This document shows positions 62,834 to 64,000 of a stretch of 64,000 nucleotides of DNA, in pieces. A program made the position numbers and the translations under genes. The stretch spans positions 1 to 64,000 of the forward strand of contig NZ_JAERJP010000013.1 of assembly GCF_018257575.1 (NCBI RefSeq), written 5' to 3'. Within the stretch, counting starts at the first letter, position 1. Each line of letters opens with the position of its first letter. Source of the stretch: Tatumella sp. JGM91. GTDB lineage: Bacteria > Pseudomonadota > Gammaproteobacteria > Enterobacterales > Enterobacteriaceae. Under the pieces are notes generated by a model. That model saw only the letters and a program-made list of their open reading frames with translations. It was not told where the DNA came from and ran no database searches.

Positions 62834-64000
62834 TTACAACGCGTCTGCACAGGCAGCAGCCGAACTCCAGGCCCATTGAAAATTATAGCCGCCCAGCCAG
62901 CCGGTAACATCCACAACTTCACCAATAAAATACAACCCCGGCACATCACGGGCTTCCATGGTGCGTGAAGAAAGCTGGTCAGTATCAACCCCACCCAGTG
63001 TGACTTCAGCGGTACGGTAACCTTCAGTGCCGTTTGGTTGTATTGTCCAGCAGGTCAGCTGTTGTACCAGCAGCTGTTGCTGCTTCTGATTCAGTTGCTT
63101 CAGGGTAATATCCGGTACTGTCTGCAGCTGTTGCAGTATCTCCGTCAGACGTTTTGGTAAAATTTTTGCCAGGCAGTTTTTCAGGCTGAGATTGGGGTGC
63201 GCTGTCCGCTGCGTGTCCAGAAATTCCGGCAGACTGATATCCGGCAATAAATTGATGGTCAGGGATTCACCGGGTTGCCAGTAACTGGAAATCTGCAACA
63301 TAGAGGGGCCGGACAGTCCGCGATGAGTAAACAGCATCGCCTCTTTAAATAATTGTCCCTGTGCTGCACTCACCGTGACCGGCAGAGCGACCCCGGACAA
63401 CGTCCGGAGTTGCTCCAGTAAAGGTTTATGCAACGTAAAAGGGACCAGTGCAGCACGGGTCGGAAATACCCGCAGCCCGAACTGCGCGGCCACTTTATAA
63501 CCATACGGGGTCGCGCCCAGCCCGGGCATAGACAGTCCGCCAGAAGCGATAACAAGTTTGCGAGCACTTACTTCAGATCCGTTCACCTGCAGCAGGTAGT
63601 CACCCGTTTCCGTACGTGCAGTACTCAGAATGTCGCTGCGCAGCCGCAGAGTGACATTACCTGCCTGACATTCCGTCAGCAGTAAGTCGACAATCTGCTG
63701 TGCTGAGTCATCACAAAACAGCTGGCCGAGGGTTTTTTCATGCCAGGCAATACCATGACGCCCCACCAGCTCAATAAAATCCCACTGTGTGTAGCGAGCA
63801 AGTGCTGACTTACAAAAGTGCGGATTATGTGAAAGGTAGGCGGCAGGTTCAGTGTACAGATTGGTAAAGTTACAGCGCCCGCCGCCGGACATCAGGATTT
63901 TACGGCCCGCTTTTTTGCCGTTATCCAGCACCAGCACTTTCAGGCCGCGCTGTCCGGCCTGAGCCGCGCAAAACAGCCCGGCAGCCCCTGCGCCCACAAC
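62834..64000 (-). CDS. yhiN: YhiN family NAD(P)/FAD-dependent oxidoreductase (5' end cut by window)
   Basis: The visible 388 residues align with E. coli YhiN (400) from about residue 8 on: GAGAAGLFCA (FAD binding), KKAGRKILMSGGGRCNFTN, LGQLFCDDSAQQIVD, GGLSMPGLGATPYGYK and the end VVDVTGWLGGYNFQWAWSSA. The first codons lie beyond position 64000. YhiN is an HI0933-type flavoprotein of unknown substrate. In E. coli it is near pitA and uspA. Confidence 0.94.
   Translation of the reverse strand, partial: VVGAGAAGLFCAAQAGQRGLKVLVLDNGKKAGRKILMSGGGRCNFTNLYTEPAAYLSHNPHFCKSALARYTQWDFIELVGRHGIAWHEKTLGQLFCDDSAQQIVDLLLTECQAGNVTLRLRSDILSTARTETGDYLLQVNGSEVSARKLVIASGGLSMPGLGATPYGYKVAAQFGLRVFPTRAALVPFTLHKPLLEQLRTLSGVALPVTVSAAQGQLFKEAMLFTHRGLSGPSMLQISSYWQPGESLTINLLPDISLPEFLDTQRTAHPNLSLKNCLAKILPKRLTEILQQLQTVPDITLKQLNQKQQQLLVQQLTCWTIQPNGTEGYRTAEVTLGGVDTDQLSSRTMEARDVPGLYFIGEVVDVTGWLGGYNFQWAWSSAAACADAL

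Noticed and set aside
1-64000. CRISPR arrays, prophage genes or insertion sequences
   Set aside because: No regularly spaced repeats, cas, integrase, phage structural or intact transposase genes were seen.

Overview
The window is a gene-dense bacterial chromosome segment of the Enterobacterales. Protein after protein matches Escherichia coli K-12 families over its full length (EptB, YiaF, YibL, SodA, FdhD, GlyS/GlyQ, YehS, YqgA, MmuP/MmuM, YjiH/YjiG, BisC, EcpA-E, YhiN), and tRNA-Pro/eptB/yiaF/glyQS/yibL recalls the E. coli 79-81 minute region. The shuffled order, the added polygalacturonase, histidine decarboxylase and AroY-type decarboxylase genes, and moderate GC suggest a plant- or insect-associated member such as Erwiniaceae. 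That placement is inference; no rRNA or other decisive marker is present. No insertion sequence, prophage or CRISPR array was seen.

Layout. 1-14.9 kb is mostly core: a repeat-containing gap, tRNA-Pro(UGG), eptB, a MESH1-like HD hydrolase, the yiaF lipoprotein, an OprD-type porin, yibL, a VirK/YbjX protein, sodA, a class III aminotransferase with divergent DeoR regulator, fdhD, glyS-glyQ and a cupin frame without a usual start. 15-29 kb is accessory metabolism: an SDR, a YihS-like isomerase, yehS, yqgA, an AroY/LpdC-type decarboxylase with divergent LysR regulator, mmuP-mmuM under a MetJ-type operator, a ferric-siderophore ABC transporter split over two divergent units, and an MHS transporter. 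29.5-37 kb looks like nitrogen and carbon scavenging: pxpB-pxpC without pxpA, a VOC protein, LysR, yjiH-yjiG with an M20 amidohydrolase behind a good NtrC/sigma-54 promoter, and a GH28 polygalacturonase. mtnB and bisC follow.

40.5-48.1 kb is a histidine decarboxylation cluster: hdcT1, hdc, hdcT2 and a second full-length histidyl-tRNA synthetase. An FNR-like site and a -10 box are correctly spaced in front of it. Next comes the most unusual gene of the window, a 613-residue protein joining a complete REP-associated tyrosine transposase (RAYT) domain to a degenerate HisRS. Both the HUH nuclease histidines and the key HisRS catalytic residues are replaced, so it looks like a repurposed nucleic-acid-binding and histidine/tRNA-sensing protein rather than an enzyme. 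I know of no described fusion of this kind.

48-64 kb carries a hydroxypyruvate isomerase-like gene, an N-formylglutamate amidohydrolase-family gene, a ProP-like transporter, a complete ecpABCDE pilus operon without adjacent ecpR, a Rob-like AraC regulator, a small exported protein, a thioester-reductase-like protein beside a 1.3 kb gene-poor AT-rich gap, and the 5'-truncated yhiN at the right edge.
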